Source: Planctomycetota bacterium
Lineage (GTDB): Bacteria; Planctomycetota; Phycisphaerae; UBA1845; Fen-1342
Direction of reading: 5' to 3'
DNA length: 6,903 bases
Assembly: GCA_030616465.1 (NCBI GenBank)
Contig: JAUWXH010000106.1
Location: forward strand, 1 to 6,903
In this document: positions 5,937 through 6,903 of the stretch, one piece after another
How positions within the stretch are numbered: position 1 is the stretch's first letter
Layout: the number at the start of each line of letters is the position of its first letter
Made by a program: the position numbers and the translations under genes
Notes under the pieces: generated by a model
Seen by the model: only the letters and a program-made list of their open reading frames with translations
Told to the model about the DNA's origin: nothing
Databases searched by the model: none

Positions 5937-6902
5937 TCAGTCGGCGGCGGGACATTCCGGCAGTTCGTGCGACTGTTCTTTGCGCGTTTCCGCGGCCCGG
6001 TGGAACTCACGCAGGAGCCCGGCTTCCGCTTCATTGTGCAGGGCGGCCTCGGCGTGTTTCTCGATCAAGGCGGCGAGCGCTTCCCCGTCCGCGTTCGTGA
6101 CGAGGTCTATGTCCGTGGCCAGAGTGGCGATTCGTTCCAGGCATTGCGCGGTCACGTCTTCGGTCAACTGAGCGGAGATGCGCTCGAGCTCGGCCAGACG
6201 CTCCTGATCCCACCGCGTGCGGACGAAGCGGATCCAGGGATCGAACGGCGAACTCTCCGGTGCGGGCGGGGATTGCCAGTCGTACGAGACGACCTCGCGA
6301 CCGCGGATCACCCGCTCCGTCTCGCGGCCGTAAGAGTCGATGAACGCAAGTGGAAGGATCCGGTTGGGGGTGAGTTTGAGCCCGAAGGAGGCGGCCAACG
6401 ATTCCCGTGCGGTTCGCGGCAGCCCGCGCAGCGTCCAGGAGAGGACTTCCCGGGGCGCGGGGGCACCGCTGACGATGATGCACCGCCCGTTCAGGACCGC
6501 CGACAAGATGTCCCCGATGCGATCAGCATTGCAGCGGAGGCGCGACGTACTTCCCGTCGAGCTTGGGCCAAAGCGGCGTGACTTAGGGACCGGCAGCGCG
6601 AGCCGGTCGAGCCGGGCGCTCGGATCGAGCAGCACTTCCTGGCCGACCGCTCGTCGCAGCGCGGCTTGAACCTCAAGCGGGTCGCAGCGGAAGCGGCGAA
6701 AGTCGGCGCGGTCCAGGACGACGATGTGGGTATAGACGCGCTGGCCGCCGCGGCCCGTGTGTTCGATGCCGGCGTGGCGCGAAACGGCGATGCAACGCCG
6801 GCCGCTGCCGAGCGGGTAACTCGCCAGGCCGGATGCGGCCGGCGACGAATCACACAGGCCGTCGTGCGACGGCGAGCGCTGCGTGATTTCCCTTTTCTCG
6901 TC
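5937..6902 (-). CDS. GAP1-like protein (GTPase-associated protein 1) of a bacterial conflict system, 5' end outside window
   Basis: The minus-strand frame is open from the right edge to TGA at 5937-5939, giving 321 residues without the N-terminus. Residues 10-64 contain SPSHDGL, YPLGSGRRCIAVSRHAG and the hallmark EHTGRGGQRVYTHIVVLD. These match the N-terminal type 2 domain of GTPase-associated protein 1 (GAP1-N2). Residues about 135-200, with a LNGRCIIVSGAPAP strand-loop, RGLPRTARESLAASFGLKLT and a hydrophobic LPLAFI strand, match the GAP1 middle domain. The rest is helical and charged, ending in KEQSHELPECPAAD. In the literature such proteins accompany double GTPases (DO-GTPase) in NTP-dependent defence or cell-suicide systems, probably as adaptors or regulators. 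The partner genes should lie upstream, beyond base 6903. Missing are the first strands of GAP1-N2. Function is inferred from the family; no catalytic residues are claimed. Confidence 0.7.
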   Translation of the reverse strand, partial: DEKREITQRSPSHDGLCDSSPAASGLASYPLGSGRRCIAVSRHAGIEHTGRGGQRVYTHIVVLDRADFRRFRCDPLEVQAALRRAVGQEVLLDPSARLDRLALPVPKSRRFGPSSTGSTSRLRCNADRIGDILSAVLNGRCIIVSGAPAPREVLSWTLRGLPRTARESLAASFGLKLTPNRILPLAFIDSYGRETERVIRGREVVSYDWQSPPAPESSPFDPWIRFVRTRWDQERLAELERISAQLTEDVTAQCLERIATLATDIDLVTNADGEALAALIEKHAEAALHNEAEAGLLREFHRAAETRKEQSHELPECPAAD

Positions 6903-6903
6903 G

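Noticed and set aside
1..6903. CRISPR array, rRNA or further tRNA genes
   Set aside because: No regularly spaced repeats, no rRNA-like conserved blocks and no second cloverleaf were found by reading the sequence.

Overview
The window is GC-rich bacterial DNA. Family recognition points to Planctomycetota or a related environmental lineage: a primase C-terminus / TubC-like docking protein / small Xre regulator / tyrosine integrase module running into a tRNA, a GTPase-associated (GAP1-like) conflict-system protein, and a secreted metallopeptidase with a C-terminal beta-sandwich often seen in planctomycete exported proteins. The lineage is inferred from protein families only; no rRNA is present.

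Left part (about 1-2780, mostly plus strand): the remnant of an integrated mobile element. Bases 2-148 read convincingly on the minus strand as an internal piece of a luciferase-like (LLM) flavin oxidoreductase. It stops abruptly near base 150, where the C-terminal end of a DUF3987-type primase/helicase begins on the plus strand. This is either a deletion or recombination scar or an assembly join. Next come a TubC_N-like gene whose start overlaps the primase stop, a near-consensus promoter whose predicted transcription start falls on the ATG of a small Xre regulator (a leaderless mRNA), and a tyrosine integrase coupled to xre by an ATGA overlap. The integrase is interrupted by an in-frame amber codon at 1647-1649 although all six catalytic positions are intact. 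Its frame stays open through a complete tRNA-Thr(UGU) gene at 2604-2676, and a plausible tRNA promoter lies inside the integrase tail.

Right part (about 2897-6903, minus strand): host-like genes. These are a secreted HExxH gluzincin-like protein, a membrane-anchored family 2 glycosyltransferase, a 347-base gap holding a MITE-like repeat with nested inverted repeats, and the 3' two-thirds or so of a gene for a GAP1-like protein. That protein belongs to GTPase-centred biological conflict systems and runs off the right edge, where its partner genes would be expected.

The regulator, integrase and tRNA form one functional story: a decayed, integrase-disabled element fixed next to its tRNA. The minus-strand genes show no clear joint pathway. 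The GAP1-like gene is the best lead to an incompletely described defence-type system, and the amber-split integrase fused in frame to a tRNA gene is the most unusual structure in the window.
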